Notes: generated from the letters alone by a model not told the origin. A stretch of 64,000 nucleotides of DNA from Bosea sp. BIWAKO-01 (GCF_001748145.1 NZ_BCQA01000001.1:620001-684000), one strand, 5' to 3'; positions 1 to 10,676 are shown, numbered from the stretch's first letter. Translations and numbers: made by a program.

Positions 1-1
1 T

Positions 2-1087
<1,086 letters not shown>

Positions 1088-1094
1088 GCCTCCC

Positions 1095-4052
1095 TCAGCC
1101 CTGACGGGCTGCGCCCAGCACCCGCTTGAAGATCCCGCGCACGGCGCTCCGCGTTTCGTCCAGTTCTGCGCGCAGCACCTTGGCATCCGGCCGGCCAACG
1201 GCCGTCGCGATCCGGCGCAGCACACGCTCCGGCACCGCCTTCGGATCGAAAGCCTCCTCAACGGTGAAGCGCTGCCATAGCTGCACGTCGCCGATCAGAC
1301 GGTGCGCCTCCACCAGAACCGAGACATCCCCTTGCGCCAACAGCCCGGCTTCGCGCGCAGCGACGAAGACCGACGCGGTCTCGCGCACCAGAAGCCCGGG
1401 GTGAGCGCTGGCGTGAGCCAGGATCAGGAACTGCGCCAGAAAATCCAGATCCGTCAGCCCGCCTGCAGCGAGCTTGAGATCCCATGGATCGCTCTCACCC
1501 TTCTCCCTGGCGATCAGTGCCCGCATGTCGGCAACCGCGGCAGCGACCTTGGCCGGCTCGCGGCTGCGGCCCAGGATGGCCGCGATCGCCGCTTCAGCGC
1601 GGCGTGCGAGCCCAGCATCGCCGGTGATCACGCGGGCACGCGTCAGCGCCATTTCCTCCCAGATCTCGGCTTCGCCGCTGTGATAGGCCTCGAAGCCGGC
1701 GAACTGGGTTGCGGCCGGGCTCTTGTTGCCGGAGGGCCGCAGCCGCATGTCGACCTGGTAGAGCGTGCCACGCCGCGTCGGCACCGTCAGGGCCGCAACG
1801 AGGCGCTGCGTGAAGCGGATATGCCAGGTCACCGGATCGAGCGATTTGCGCCCGGTGCTGGCCTCCGATGCAGCCGGCCGGTCATAGAGCAGGATCAGGT
1901 CGAGATCGGAGGACGGCGTCAGCTCGCCCGCCCCGAGCCGGCCGAGCCCGAGGACCACCGTCTCCGCCCCCTCGACCACGCCATGGTCTTCTGCGAAGGC
2001 CGTCTTGGTGTCGTCGAAGGCAACGCACAGGCAGGCATCGGCCACCGCGCAATAGGCCTGACCGGCCTGCTGGGCGGCATAGACGCCTGAAAGCAGCCGC
2101 GCCCCGACGAGGAAATTCTCCTGCCGGGCTGCATCGCGCAGTCGATCGAGCCCGTCTTCCACGCTGGGCGGCGGCGTGCCGACCGCGGCGCGAATGCGCC
2201 GCGCAACCGCCTCGCCATCGAGCACGGATGAGGTGAAGGCCGGGTCGATGACGCCATCGAGCACATGCGGGTGCAGGGCGGCGACTTTGGCCAGGCGGGG
2301 GGCGCTGCCAAGAATCTCGGCGAAGATCGTCAACAGCGAGCCATGCGAACGCAGCAGGGTCAGCAGTTCGACAGCCGCCGGCATCCGCACGAAGGCGTTG
2401 TCGAGATGGGCGAGCGCACCATCGGGATCCGCCGTGCGGCCCAGCGCCACGAGCAGCGCCGGCGTCAGCTCGGTCAACACCTCGCGGGCGCGAGCACTGG
2501 TGACGGCAGCCCGGCGGCCGAAATGCCAACCGCGCACGGTCTCCGCCACGGTTTTCGGGGCGCGGAAGCCGAGCTTGCCCAGCGTTTCCAGCGTATCGGG
2601 ATCAAGCTCGGTGCCAGTGAAGCTCAATGTGCCGGCCTCGCTCGCCAGGCTCGGACCTTCTTCGAACAACAGCCCATAATGACCTTCGACGCGCTTGGCA
2701 TGAGCCGTCAGCGCCTTGCCGAAAGCGGCCGTCGAGGGATAGCCGCAGAAGCGGGCAAAGGCCTCGAGATCGGCCTTCTGCGTCGGCAGAGTCTGCGTCT
2801 GCTCGTCATTGCGCATCTGCAGGCGGTGCTCGATCGTGCGCAGGAAGCGATAGGATTCGCCGAGCTCGTCGCGCGCCTGGGGCGTGATCCAGCCTTCGCG
2901 GGTCAGTTCGGCCAGCATGTCGAGGGTCCGCGCACCGCGCAAAGCCGGACGCCTGCCGCCGAAGACGAGCTGCTGTGTCTGCACGAAGAACTCGATCTCG
3001 CGGATGCCACCGCGCCCGAGCTTCACGTTATGGCCGGCGACCGCAACGGTCTCGTGGCCCTTCACCGTCTGAATCTGGCGCTTCATCGCATGGATGTCGG
3101 CGATCGCGGCGAAGTCGAAATATTTGCGCCAGATGAAGGGAGCGAGATCGCGGATGAAGCGGTGGCCGAGTTCGAGATCGCCCGCCACGGGGCGCGCCTT
3201 GATCATCGCCGCCCGTTCCCAGTTCTGACCGACGGTCTCATAGTAGGAATAAGCGGTCGGCAGCGCGACGGCGACATGGGTCGAGCCGGGATCGGGCCGC
3301 AGCCTGAGATCGACGCGGAAGACATAGCCGTCCGGGGTCCGTTCCTGGATGATCCGGGCGACCTGTTGCGTCAGCTTGACGAAGAAACTCGACGGCTCGG
3401 CGACGCCCGCGGCCTCGGCCGCTTCGGGATCGAAGAAGACGACGATATCGATGTCGGAGGAGTAATTCAGCTCGCCGGCGCCGTGCTTGCCCAGCGCGAG
3501 CACGACGAGCCCCGAACCCGGGCCTGGATTGCCTGGATCGGCCAGTGTAATCCGACCGAGGTCAGCGGCCTGCCGCAACGCATGCGCAACCGCCAGCCGC
3601 ACCGCCATGTCGGCGGTCGCGGTCAAGGCGGCCGTCACCGTCTCGACATCCCAGAGGCCGCCGATATCGCCGAGCGCCACGAGCAGCGCCATGGCCTGGC
3701 GAAAGCGTCGCAAGCCCCGCATCAGTTCGCCGGTCTCGCATTCGGCGGCGGCACCCAGCGCCTGGATATCGCTGAGCAGGGCGTCCCGCCGCGCTTCTGG
3801 CGGCAAGGTCAACGAGGCGAGCAGCCCTTCGGGGTCAAGTCGCATGACCTGCGCGAGAAAAGGCGAATGCGCCAGCAGACCAGCGACGAGTTCGGTCGAA
3901 CGCGGATATCCAGCGAAATGGGCGGCGAGCGCCTGGGCTGATTTCTCGTCCCGCAGACGGTCGATCAGGTCATGCGCGATGAGCGCATCGGCCTTGGCCC
4001 GCGCCGGCAGGACGGGCGCGCTCGACACTCTCTCGCAAAGCTGCCCGTCCAT
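1095..4052 (-). CDS. glnE: Bifunctional glutamine synthetase adenylyltransferase/adenylyl-removing enzyme
   Basis: GlnE adds AMP to, or removes it from, glutamine synthetase in response to PII signals, linking nitrogen status to ammonia assimilation in the cytoplasm. The 985-residue product has the expected two nucleotidyltransferase halves: the N-terminal one with GKHGAGELNYSSDID (188-202, deadenylylation side) and the C-terminal one with GRLGAGELTPSSDLD (about 700-715, adenylylation side). The length is typical. The frame stays open further upstream, but that part lies inside the preceding kinase gene; the ATG at 4052, 16 bases after the kinase stop, is the sensible start. It is the last gene of a regulator-kinase-glnE transcription unit. 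Confidence 0.95.
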   Translation of the reverse strand: MDGQLCERVSSAPVLPARAKADALIAHDLIDRLRDEKSAQALAAHFAGYPRSTELVAGLLAHSPFLAQVMRLDPEGLLASLTLPPEARRDALLSDIQALGAAAECETGELMRGLRRFRQAMALLVALGDIGGLWDVETVTAALTATADMAVRLAVAHALRQAADLGRITLADPGNPGPGSGLVVLALGKHGAGELNYSSDIDIVVFFDPEAAEAAGVAEPSSFFVKLTQQVARIIQERTPDGYVFRVDLRLRPDPGSTHVAVALPTAYSYYETVGQNWERAAMIKARPVAGDLELGHRFIRDLAPFIWRKYFDFAAIADIHAMKRQIQTVKGHETVAVAGHNVKLGRGGIREIEFFVQTQQLVFGGRRPALRGARTLDMLAELTREGWITPQARDELGESYRFLRTIEHRLQMRNDEQTQTLPTQKADLEAFARFCGYPSTAAFGKALTAHAKRVEGHYGLLFEEGPSLASEAGTLSFTGTELDPDTLETLGKLGFRAPKTVAETVRGWHFGRRAAVTSARAREVLTELTPALLVALGRTADPDGALAHLDNAFVRMPAAVELLTLLRSHGSLLTIFAEILGSAPRLAKVAALHPHVLDGVIDPAFTSSVLDGEAVARRIRAAVGTPPPSVEDGLDRLRDAARQENFLVGARLLSGVYAAQQAGQAYCAVADACLCVAFDDTKTAFAEDHGVVEGAETVVLGLGRLGAGELTPSSDLDLILLYDRPAASEASTGRKSLDPVTWHIRFTQRLVAALTVPTRRGTLYQVDMRLRPSGNKSPAATQFAGFEAYHSGEAEIWEEMALTRARVITGDAGLARRAEAAIAAILGRSREPAKVAAAVADMRALIAREKGESDPWDLKLAAGGLTDLDFLAQFLILAHASAHPGLLVRETASVFVAAREAGLLAQGDVSVLVEAHRLIGDVQLWQRFTVEEAFDPKAVPERVLRRIATAVGRPDAKVLRAELDETRSAVRGIFKRVLGAARQG

Positions 4053-4068
4053 TGCATAACCCCGCCGA

Positions 4069-5598
4069 TCAAGCCGACTGGAGGCCAGCAGGGTTCGCCT
4101 GCGCTGTCGAGGCGGGAAGCGCTCCTTCCCCGGCTGTTTCCACAGGCTTGGGTGGCGCTTCCGGCAGCAGCATGACGACGCGCAGGCCCGGCGCATTGTC
4201 CTCGAGCCTGATCTGGCCGCCATGGAGCCGGACGACGCCGGCCGCGAGCGAAAGGCCGAGCCCGAAGCCGGGCTTGCTGCGGCTTTGATCCAGCCTGACG
4301 AAGCGCTCGAGAACGCGACCGCGGTCGGCCTCGGGAATACCTGGCCCATTATCGGTCACGGAGAGCTCGATCTGTTGCCCGACCACACCGGCGGCAACGC
4401 GCACGACGGGAGCGGCATCCCCGGTCGGCTTGCCATATTTCAGGGCATTGTCGATGAGGTTGGCGAGCGCCTGTCCGATCAGCTCGCGATTGCCCAATAC
4501 GCGCAGGTCAGGCGTGACCTCGGTAACGATCTCAAGGCCCGCCTCTTCCGCCAAGGGATCGTAGAGCTCGGCGAGCCCCGAGACGACTTCCGAGAGATCC
4601 AATTCGGCCATGCTGTCATTGATCCGCCCCGTTTCCAGCCGCGCGATCATCAGCAGCGCATTGAAGACGCGGATCAGATTGTCGGCCTCGTCGATGGACG
4701 CATCCAGTGCGCCGCGGAGTTCGTCCGGCGACTGGGCGGTCCGGAGCGCCTCCTCAGCCCGGTTGCGCAGGCGTGTCAGCGGCGTCTTGAGATCATGCGC
4801 GATATTGTCGGAGACCTCCTGCATGCCAGACATCAACTCGCCGATCCGGTCCAGCATGGCATTGAGATTGAGCGCCAGCCGATCCAGCTCGTCGCCGGTA
4901 CCGGAGATCGCGAGCCGTCCCTTGAGATCCCCCGCCATGATGGTCTGCGCGGTGTCGGTCATGTCGTCGATGCGCTTGAGCACGCGCCGCGCCACAAACC
5001 AGCTCGCGAAGCAGCCCAGCACGAAGACGAGCAGAAGCGACCAGCCGGCCGCCCGTCGGATCACCACGCCCAGCCGGTCCCGTTCCTCGAGGTCCCGGCC
5101 GACGAGCAGCCTGAAGCCGGCTGGAAGCACGAAGACCCGAACGATGGCGCGGCTCGGCGAGTCGAGCGCATCGCTGCTGCGGGAATATTCGATCTCGCTC
5201 TCACCCGGCAGGTCGAGAGCGCCCGGCTGCAGTGCCTCGACATTCCCGGCCAGACGCTCGCCGACCGGCGTCGTCACGAGATAGAGCGAAGCGCCCGGCG
5301 CGCGCGAGCGCCGCTCGATGATGTTGACGAGGCGCCTGATGCCCCCCAGGCGCTGCTGCTCGGCCAGCCCCTGGATCTCGGCATCGATCGTCGAGCGGAT
5401 CTGGTCATCCAGCAGCCGCTTGGCGTTCCAGGCGACATAGCCGAGCACGAACCCGGCGAAGAGCGCGAAGATGACGAGATAGATCGCGGTCAGCTTGAAG
5501 GCGGTGGTGCGGAACAGGTTCGGCAGGAAGCGCTGCTTCCTCTTCGGAGCCTGAGACGCGCCGGAGCCCGGCGAGACGATGTCAGCGGGTCGTGTCAC
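4069..5598 (-). CDS. HAMP sensor histidine kinase
   Basis: Inner-membrane sensor kinase of 509 residues, partner of the OmpR-type regulator just upstream, which its start overlaps by 17 bases. Visible layout: cytoplasmic N-terminus, membrane segment about 34-56, periplasmic sensor region about 60-180, second membrane segment about 184-203, HAMP about 205-257, HisKA with NIAHDLKTPLTRL (His268), then HATPase_c with NLIDNALKYG, DNGPGIPE and GFGLGLSLA. The order regulator-kinase-glnE beside degP-like and ccm genes recurs in Rhizobiales genomes as I know them. The signal sensed is unknown; nitrogen or envelope signals are only guesses from the neighbours. Confidence 0.9.
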   Translation of the reverse strand: MTRPADIVSPGSGASQAPKRKQRFLPNLFRTTAFKLTAIYLVIFALFAGFVLGYVAWNAKRLLDDQIRSTIDAEIQGLAEQQRLGGIRRLVNIIERRSRAPGASLYLVTTPVGERLAGNVEALQPGALDLPGESEIEYSRSSDALDSPSRAIVRVFVLPAGFRLLVGRDLEERDRLGVVIRRAAGWSLLLVFVLGCFASWFVARRVLKRIDDMTDTAQTIMAGDLKGRLAISGTGDELDRLALNLNAMLDRIGELMSGMQEVSDNIAHDLKTPLTRLRNRAEEALRTAQSPDELRGALDASIDEADNLIRVFNALLMIARLETGRINDSMAELDLSEVVSGLAELYDPLAEEAGLEIVTEVTPDLRVLGNRELIGQALANLIDNALKYGKPTGDAAPVVRVAAGVVGQQIELSVTDNGPGIPEADRGRVLERFVRLDQSRSKPGFGLGLSLAAGVVRLHGGQIRLEDNAPGLRVVMLLPEAPPKPVETAGEGALPASTAQANPAGLQSA

Positions 5599-6265
5599 GA
5601 ACCATGTATCCCGCGCCGCGAATGGTGTGGATCATCGGATGCTCGAAACCCTTGTCGACCTTCGAACGCAACCGCGAGACATGCACGTCGATGACGTTGG
5701 TCTGCGGATCGAAATGATAGTCCCAGACATTCTCAAGCAGCATCGTGCGGGTCACGACCTGCCCGGCATGCTTCATCAAATACTCGAGCAGGCGGAATTC
5801 ACGTGGCTGCAGCGGAATCTCGCTGTCGCCGCGAGTGACCCGGTGGGCCAGCCGGTCGAGCACGAGATCGCCGACGCGATAGGTCGTCGGCTCCGAGGCG
5901 GGCGCCGCACGCCGCCGCGACAGCACCTCGACGCGCGCCAGCAGCTCGGAAAAGGCATAAGGCTTCGGCAGATAGTCGTCGCCGCCGGCACGCAAGCCCT
6001 TCACGCGATCATCGACCTGCGCGAGCGCCGACAGGATCAGCGCCGGTGTCGCATCGTTCTGCTCCCTGAGCGAACGGATCAGCGACAGGCCATCGAGGCG
6101 CGGCAGCATGCGATCGACCACCAGAACGTCGTAGCCGCCCCCCTCCGCCATCGCATAGCCCTGCAGGCCGTCGGCGGCATGATCGGCAACATGACCAGCC
6201 TCGCGAAAGGCCTTGACGAGATAGGCCGCCGCTTCGGCGTCGTCTTCAACGATAAGGAGTCGCAT
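5582..6265 (-). CDS. OmpR-family response regulator
   Basis: DNA-binding response regulator of 227 residues, most likely phosphorylated by the kinase encoded directly downstream. The receiver domain (1-115) has the acidic pocket ED at 7-9, phospho-acceptor Asp51 (VVDRMLPRLDG) and Lys101 (LPKPY); the C-terminal winged helix (about 128-225) carries LQPREFRLLEYL and RGAGYMV. The start follows AAGGAGTCGC, with AAGGAG as ribosome binding site. A strong terminator for the upstream protease gene ends about 25 bases before this start, so expression needs either read-through or a promoter hidden within the terminator region. Target genes cannot be deduced. Confidence 0.92.
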   Translation of the reverse strand: MRLLIVEDDAEAAAYLVKAFREAGHVADHAADGLQGYAMAEGGGYDVLVVDRMLPRLDGLSLIRSLREQNDATPALILSALAQVDDRVKGLRAGGDDYLPKPYAFSELLARVEVLSRRRAAPASEPTTYRVGDLVLDRLAHRVTRGDSEIPLQPREFRLLEYLMKHAGQVVTRTMLLENVWDYHFDPQTNVIDVHVSRLRSKVDKGFEHPMIHTIRGAGYMVRDTTR

Positions 6266-6290
6266 GACGGCAGGTTACCTCAGGAAACTG

Positions 6291-6327
6291 AAAAACGGCA
6301 GGCCGGATGAATACATCCGGCCTGCCG
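6291..6327 (-). terminator. Intrinsic terminator after the degP-like gene
   Basis: Perfect 14-base-pair stem, arms 6296-6309 and 6314-6327, with a 4-base AATA loop. Read on the minus strand it is followed by TTTTT (complement of 6291-6295). This is a textbook rho-independent terminator, placed between the protease gene and the response regulator gene. Confidence 0.9.
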
Positions 6328-6387
6328 CGTTAAGGCTGGTTTACCTGGCAGGGGCGACTGAAAGCCAGGAAGCCTGCCCAACCTTGT

Positions 6388-7587
6388 TTAGGCGGCCGGC
6401 TGACGGCCGACCTCGAAGCTGACCTCCCGCTCCTTGCCTTCACGCCAAACGGTCAGGGTCGTCTTGGTGCCCGGTGCGAAGACTGCGATCTTCTTGGAGA
6501 GATCGCGGGCGTCGGCAACCTTCTCGCCATTGACGGCGATGATCGTGTCACCACGCTTGATGCCTGCCTTCGCGGCGGGACCATTGGCCTGCGCCTCGGC
6601 GATCAGGGCGCCACGCGGCTCCTTGAGACCAATCGCGTCAGCAACTTCGGCCGTGACCGGCTGGATCTGGACGCCAATGAAGCCGCGAGCGACAGAACCA
6701 TCCTTCTTCAGCGAGGCGACGACGCTCTCGACGGTGGCAGCGGGAACGGCAAAGGCGATGCCGACATTGCCGCCCGACGGCGAGTAGATCGCGGTGTTGA
6801 CGCCGACGACCTCACCCTTCTGGTTGAAGGTCGGGCCGCCCGAGTTACCGCGGTTCACCGCCGCGTCGATCTGCAGGAAGTCGTCATAGGGGCCGGAGCC
6901 AATATCGCGGCCCTGAGCCGAGACGATGCCCGCGGTCACAGTTCCGCCGAGGCCGAAGGGATTGCCGACAGCGAGCACCCAGTCGCCGATGCGGGGCTTG
7001 CCCTTGGCGAGCTGGACGAAGGGATAGTTGCCTTCCTCAGTGACCTTCAGCAATGCGATATCGGTCCGCGGATCGGTGCCGATGACCTTGGCCGCAAGCG
7101 TCTTGCCGGAATCGGTGACGAGCTGGACCTCGGTCGCGTTCTGGACGACGTGGTTATTGGTCACGACATAGCCGTCCTGGCTGACGAAGAAGCCCGAACC
7201 CTGCGACATGCCCTGACGCGGCTGCGGCTTGCCCTGGCGCGGGCCCTGGCCCTGGCCCTCTTCACCGAAACGGCGGAGGAAGCGCTCGAGCGGGTGGCCG
7301 GGCGGCAGACCTTCGATGCCGCTCTCGCCATCCTCAGCGGAGGCAGCAGCGACGCTGGTCTTGACGCGAACGGAAACGACAGCCGGCTTCACGTGATCGA
7401 CCATGTCCGCGAAGGACGGAAGCTGGCTCTGGACGCCGGAGAGCTGGATCGGCTGGGCAATCGCGCTGTGGTTCTGCATGAGCGCGCCATCGGCGAGACC
7501 AGCGGCAAGGCCGATGCCCAGCGTGGCCGCACCAGCGATCAGGGCGCCGCGCTTGAGAATGGACTTGGAAGTGGTAGGGGTCGTCAT
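6388..7587 (-). CDS. Periplasmic Do-like (DegP/HtrA family) serine protease, one PDZ domain
   Basis: Envelope quality-control protease that degrades or holds misfolded periplasmic proteins. The 399-residue product has an N-terminal hydrophobic export segment (about 12-35), the trypsin-like domain with the full triad His146 (TNNHVV), Asp176 (DIALLK) and Ser249 (RGNSGGP), and a single PDZ domain (about 303-390). Classical DegP has two PDZ domains and about 470 residues, so this is a DegS/one-PDZ layout. A Gly/Gln/Pro/Arg-rich loop (about 110-128) precedes the protease core, in the place of the LA loop. AGAGGT eight bases before ATG supports the start. It follows the ccm genes, fitting a role in c-type cytochrome or envelope maturation, and is closed by the terminator at 6291. 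Confidence 0.92.
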   Translation of the reverse strand: MTTPTTSKSILKRGALIAGAATLGIGLAAGLADGALMQNHSAIAQPIQLSGVQSQLPSFADMVDHVKPAVVSVRVKTSVAAASAEDGESGIEGLPPGHPLERFLRRFGEEGQGQGPRQGKPQPRQGMSQGSGFFVSQDGYVVTNNHVVQNATEVQLVTDSGKTLAAKVIGTDPRTDIALLKVTEEGNYPFVQLAKGKPRIGDWVLAVGNPFGLGGTVTAGIVSAQGRDIGSGPYDDFLQIDAAVNRGNSGGPTFNQKGEVVGVNTAIYSPSGGNVGIAFAVPAATVESVVASLKKDGSVARGFIGVQIQPVTAEVADAIGLKEPRGALIAEAQANGPAAKAGIKRGDTIIAVNGEKVADARDLSKKIAVFAPGTKTTLTVWREGKEREVSFEVGRQPAA

Positions 7588-7710
7588 GGTTTTACCTCTG
7601 CGACTGACGGCAGGGGCATTCCCTGCTTGGTGTCGTGACCATGACGGGTGGCGCCTTACCCCGTTTTCGCGCCGAGATGACGTTTTTGTAAGGTTGAGCG
7701 GGCCGATGCC

Positions 7711-8181
7711 TTAGTTGCCGTCCCGCCTGATCAGCGCGTCGACGCGGGCTTGTTCATCTTCGCTCAGAGGTCTCGTCTGCTGCCCGGCCGGGGCCCGCAT
7801 CAGCCGGCTTCTCCGGCCGAGATAGGCAAGGCCGAAGGCAAGGATCAGGAACGGCGCGATCCACAGTGCAATAGTGCGGATATTGAGGGGAGGACTGAGC
7901 AGGACGAAATTGCCGTAGCGTGCGACGACGAAATCGCGCACGGCCTCATCCGTATCACCGGCCACCAGCCGCTCTCGCACGAGGATGCGCAGGTCGCGGG
8001 CAAGTGGCGCGTCGGAATCGTCGATCGACTGGTTCTGGCAGACGAGGCAGCGCAGGCCGCCGGAAATCTGGCGCGCCCGCTGCTCGAGCGGGGCGTTCGG
8101 CAGGACCTCGTCCGGCTGCACCGCCCTGACCGGGCTGGCGCAAAGCAGGCCGAGCATCAGCAAGGCAAGGACGCGACGCAT
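7711..8181 (-). CDS. ccmH: Cytochrome c maturation protein CcmH
   Basis: Thiol-disulfide component of the System I heme ligation complex; it reduces apocytochrome c or handles it for CcmF. The 156-residue form starts at the ATG 4 bases after the ccmF stop, which begins right at a signal peptide (MRRVLALLMLGLL, cleavage near ASPVRA-VQ). The hallmark LRCLVCQNQ places Cys45 and Cys48 in the periplasm, and a membrane anchor follows at about 98-120. This is the short CcmH/CycL type; the TPR part is the separate ccmI gene upstream. A start 14 codons earlier is possible in frame but would overlap ccmF. Confidence 0.93.
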   Translation of the reverse strand: MRRVLALLMLGLLCASPVRAVQPDEVLPNAPLEQRARQISGGLRCLVCQNQSIDDSDAPLARDLRILVRERLVAGDTDEAVRDFVVARYGNFVLLSPPLNIRTIALWIAPFLILAFGLAYLGRRSRLMRAPAGQQTRPLSEDEQARVDALIRRDGN

Positions 8182-8185
8182 GCGT

Positions 8186-10162
8186 TCACTCCGCCGGCTG
8201 GACGACGGCGCGCGTCGCGGCACGCCGCGGCACGGCGAGACGGAAGCGCCGGTCGGTCAGCGAAAGCGCTCCGCCGAAAGCCATGACGACGGCACCGATC
8301 CAGATCAGCAGGATGAGCGGCTTGTCATAGACCCTGACCGCGATTCCGCCGCCCTGCGGCTCGCCAAGGCTGACATAGACCTGGCTGAGGCCGTCGGTCC
8401 GAATGCCGGCCTCCGTCGTCGGCATGGCGCGCGCGGTGTAGATCCGCTTCATTGCCTCGACAGGTTTCAACTGCCTGTCGCCGGCAGAGACGCGGAAGCG
8501 CGCCACATCCTCGGTAAAGTTGGGGCCCTTGCGCGGCGTGACCGACTCCAGGACCACGGTATAGCGGCCGCTGGTCAGGCTTTCGCCCGGCTTCAGCACG
8601 CCGATTCCCTCCGCGCTCCATGCGGCAGCCGCGATACCGATCACGCTGAGGCCGACGCCGGCATGCGCGAAGGCCGTACCCCAGGCCGAACGCGGCAGGC
8701 CGACTGCGCGCGACAGCATCGCGGAGGCGCCGCTCGCCCGCCGCACCACGCGCTCGCCGATATCCCAGGCAGAACCTGCGATGAGGAAGACGCCAAGCCC
8801 GATGCCTAGCGGCGCCAGGACGGGGCCGCCGCGCATGATCGCGACGACTGCAAGCCCGGAGACGATTGCGAGCACGAGAGCCGCCGACATGCGTTGCGCC
8901 GCACCGAGCAGATCACCGCGCTTCCAGGCCAGCGTCTGGCCGATCGGCAGCAGCAGCAGCAGGGGCACGACCACGGGTACGAAGGTGGCGTTGAAGAACG
9001 GGGGGCCAACGGAAATCTTGTCGCCGGTCAGCATCTCCAGCACCAGCGGATAGAGCGTACCGATGAAAACGGTCGCGCAGGCGGTCGCGATGAAGAGATT
9101 GTTCACGACCAGCGCACCCTCCCGCGAGATCGGGGCGAAGAGGCCGCCCTGCCGCAGCAGCGGCGCGCGCCAGGCGAAGAGCGCCAGCGAGCCGCCGACG
9201 AAGAACACGAGGATCGCGAGGATGAAGAGGCCTCTGCCGGGATCACTGGCGAAGGAATGCACCGAGGTCAGGACGCCGGAGCGAACGATGAAGGTGCCGA
9301 GCAGCGAGAGCGAGAAGGTCAGGATCGCGAGCAGGATCGTCCAGACCTTCAGCGCATCGCGCTTCTCCATCACCACGGTGGAGTGAATCAGCGCCGTGCC
9401 GGCCAGCCAGGGCATCAGCGAGGCGTTCTCGACCGGGTCCCAGAACCACCAGCCGCCCCAGCCAAGCTCGTAATAGGCCCAGTAGGACCCCATCGCGATG
9501 CCGAGCGTCAGGAAGACCCAGGCCAGGAGAGTCCACGGCCTGACAGCGCGCGCCCAGACGGCATCGATACGCCCGTCGATCAGGGCGGCGACCGCGAAGG
9601 CATAGGTGATGGAGAAGCCGACATAGCCGACATAGAGCAGCGGCGGGTGGATCGCGAGGCCGAGATCCTGAAGGATCGGGTTGAGGTCCTGGCCCTCGCC
9701 CGGCGCCGGATCGAGCCGCCGGAACGGGTTCGAGGTCAGCAGCACGAAAGCCAGGAAGGCAACCGTGACGAAACCCTGCGCCGCCAGTGTTCCGGCCCTG
9801 AGACGCGTGGGCAGAGACCGGCGCGACACGGCGACCAGCGCTCCAAACAGTGTCAGGATAAGAACCCAGAGCAGCATGGAGCCTTCGTGATTGCCCCAGG
9901 TCGACGTCACCTTGTAGATCAGCGGCTGGGCCGAATGCGAATTGGCGACGACGTTCTCGACCGAAAAATCGGAGCGCACATAGGACACGACGAGCGCAAG
10001 GAAGGAGAAGGCGACCAGCAGGAAACAGGTCACCGCCGCCGTCGGGCCGACGGCAGCCAGGGCCGCATCCCGCCGCGAGACGCCCCAGAGTGGGACGAGC
10101 GCCTGGACGACGGCGACACCCAGCGCCAGCGCGAGCGCGAAATGTCCGATCTCGACGATCAT
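8186..10162 (-). CDS. ccmF: Heme lyase subunit CcmF
   Basis: Large inner-membrane component of System I that receives heme from holo-CcmE and attaches it to apocytochrome c. The 658-residue protein is hydrophobic throughout (about 14-15 membrane segments) and contains the tryptophan-rich WWD region (GWGGWWFWDPVENAS, around 245) plus the conserved membrane histidines around HPPLLY and GNHEGSM. The start at ATG 10162 lies 7 bases after the ccmE stop; the frame runs 10 codons further but would overlap ccmE. It is the third gene of ccmI-ccmE-ccmF-ccmH. Confidence 0.95.
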   Translation of the reverse strand: MIVEIGHFALALALGVAVVQALVPLWGVSRRDAALAAVGPTAAVTCFLLVAFSFLALVVSYVRSDFSVENVVANSHSAQPLIYKVTSTWGNHEGSMLLWVLILTLFGALVAVSRRSLPTRLRAGTLAAQGFVTVAFLAFVLLTSNPFRRLDPAPGEGQDLNPILQDLGLAIHPPLLYVGYVGFSITYAFAVAALIDGRIDAVWARAVRPWTLLAWVFLTLGIAMGSYWAYYELGWGGWWFWDPVENASLMPWLAGTALIHSTVVMEKRDALKVWTILLAILTFSLSLLGTFIVRSGVLTSVHSFASDPGRGLFILAILVFFVGGSLALFAWRAPLLRQGGLFAPISREGALVVNNLFIATACATVFIGTLYPLVLEMLTGDKISVGPPFFNATFVPVVVPLLLLLPIGQTLAWKRGDLLGAAQRMSAALVLAIVSGLAVVAIMRGGPVLAPLGIGLGVFLIAGSAWDIGERVVRRASGASAMLSRAVGLPRSAWGTAFAHAGVGLSVIGIAAAAWSAEGIGVLKPGESLTSGRYTVVLESVTPRKGPNFTEDVARFRVSAGDRQLKPVEAMKRIYTARAMPTTEAGIRTDGLSQVYVSLGEPQGGGIAVRVYDKPLILLIWIGAVVMAFGGALSLTDRRFRLAVPRRAATRAVVQPAE

Positions 10163-10169
10163 CCTGCCC

Positions 10170-10676
10170 TCACTGCTGCGGCTTCTGCGCACCGGCGTCG
10201 CCGGGCTGCCAATGGCCTTGCTTCTTCAGTGCGTCCGCGACCTCGCGCGGCATATAGGTTTCGTCATGCTTGGCGAGAACCGAATCCGCACGGAACCGGC
10301 CTGCCGCCTCAAGCACGCCTTCCGTCACGACGCCCTGCCCTTCGCGGAAGAGATCCGGCAGGAGTCCATCATAGCTCACCTGGACAGTGGTCTTGCTGTC
10401 GGTAATGGCGAAAGTCACGCGCTGGCCAGGCCCGCGAGACACGGACCCCGTCTCGACGAGGCCGCCGAGCCGCATGCGCGTGCCGGGCTGCAGCCCCTTC
10501 TCGGTGATTTCCGTCGGCCCGTAGAAGAAGACGATCGAATCGCGCATGGCGAAGAGCACGAGGCCGGCAGCAAGGCACAGGACCGCGCCTGCCGCTCCGA
10601 TCAGGGCCAAGCGACGTTGCTTGCGGCTCATCCCGCGGCGCGGCGTCACGATCCGCGACGGTTCTGTAGCGGTCAT
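10170..10676 (-). CDS. ccmE: Heme chaperone CcmE
   Basis: Periplasmic heme chaperone that binds heme covalently and passes it to CcmF. The 168-residue protein has a single N-terminal membrane anchor (about 22-43) and an OB-fold domain with the heme-attachment motif AKHDETYMP, giving His137 and Tyr141. Its ATG overlaps the ccmI stop by 4 bases (ATGA), so the two are translationally coupled. Length and motif are typical of the family. Confidence 0.96.
   Translation of the reverse strand: MTATEPSRIVTPRRGMSRKQRRLALIGAAGAVLCLAAGLVLFAMRDSIVFFYGPTEITEKGLQPGTRMRLGGLVETGSVSRGPGQRVTFAITDSKTTVQVSYDGLLPDLFREGQGVVTEGVLEAAGRFRADSVLAKHDETYMPREVADALKKQGHWQPGDAGAQKPQQ

Noticed and set aside
2265..3941. Long plus-strand reading frame of 558 codons opposite glnE
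   Set aside because: GC-rich codon bias of glnE leaves long open frames on the other strand; no family resemblance and the glnE protein is fully conserved.
4222..5694. Plus-strand frame of 490 codons opposite the kinase gene
   Set aside because: Shadow of the HAMP kinase, which has all its motifs.
8894..10405. Plus-strand frame of 503 codons opposite ccmF and ccmE
   Set aside because: Shadow of ccmF; low-complexity Arg/Glu/Gln-rich composition typical of antisense frames.
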